In this document: positions 37,300 to 37,301 of the stretch, piece by piece
How the letters are laid out: the number at the start of each line of letters is the position of its first letter
How positions within the stretch are numbered: position 1 is the stretch's first letter
Source: Pseudomonas sp. CAN1
Lineage (GTDB): Bacteria > Pseudomonadota > Gammaproteobacteria > Pseudomonadales > Pseudomonadaceae
NCBI RefSeq assembly: GCF_030462585.1
Contig: NZ_JASMRU010000018.1
Span: forward strand, 1-37,301
Length of the DNA: 37,301 nucleotides
Reading direction: 5' to 3'
The notes under the pieces: generated by a model
Told to the model about the DNA's origin: nothing
The model's input: the letters and a program-made list of their open reading frames with translations, nothing else
Database searches by the model: none
Program-made: the position numbers and the translations under genes

Positions 37300-37301
37300 G
37301 A

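Overview
The window is a high-GC bacterial chromosome segment, almost certainly from a Pseudomonas (my inference: the P. aeruginosa / P. nitroreducens side of the genus). The evidence is the gene order brnQ(braB)-sucDC-lpdG-sucBA-sdhBADC | gltA, which as I recall it matches the TCA-cycle locus of P. aeruginosa, close protein resemblance to Pseudomonas TCA enzymes, and many short palindromic REP elements of the Pseudomonas type (GTAGGAGC...GCTCCTAC).

Region 1 (1-14.6 kb) is core metabolism. A partial branched-chain amino acid carrier (brnQ) runs off the left edge. Next is a long minus-strand series, sdhCDAB-sucAB-lpdG-sucCD, encoding succinate dehydrogenase, the 2-oxoglutarate dehydrogenase complex and succinyl-CoA synthetase. 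It is transcribed away from gltA (citrate synthase). The sdhC-gltA gap holds two good back-to-back sigma70 promoters.

Region 2 (14.6-20.7 kb) is a series of small housekeeping or accessory genes: a START-domain exported protein, a YkgJ-type cysteine-cluster protein, a membrane-anchored GH31 glycosidase, a DUF486 membrane protein, a 3-hydroxyisobutyrate-dehydrogenase-like enzyme, a DEDDh exonuclease and PpnP. The GH31 enzyme resembles sulfoquinovosidase YihQ but lacks its sulfonate-binding arginine.

Region 3 (20.7-27 kb) holds an AraC-type regulator divergent from a translationally coupled amidohydrolase / COG0523 GTPase pair. A two-copy direct repeat lies between them and looks like an AraC-family operator. 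Then come a VOC protein and a YciI/DGPF protein, an unrecognised 217-residue protein and a YbaK-type tRNA deacylase.

Region 4 (27-27.9 kb) is about 940 bases of non-coding DNA packed with REPs and nested palindromes. It ends in what looks like a complete sigma54 control region: direct repeats as candidate enhancer sites, an IHF consensus match and a -24/-12 element.

Region 5 (27.9-37.3 kb) is an organosulfur-scavenging cluster, all on the plus strand. It contains three SfnB-family (DszC-like) flavin oxidoreductases, two DszA/NtaA-type FMN monooxygenases, two MetQ-like periplasmic binding proteins and one MetI-like permease. No transporter ATPase, flavin reductase or SfnR-type activator is encoded in the window. 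The genes fall into two modules: SfnB-DszA-permease-SBP, and SfnB-SfnB-DszA-SBP. By inference they import organosulfur compounds and oxidatively release their sulfur when sulfate is scarce. The two best candidates for new biology are this cluster with its sigma54 region, and the amidohydrolase-GTPase pair.
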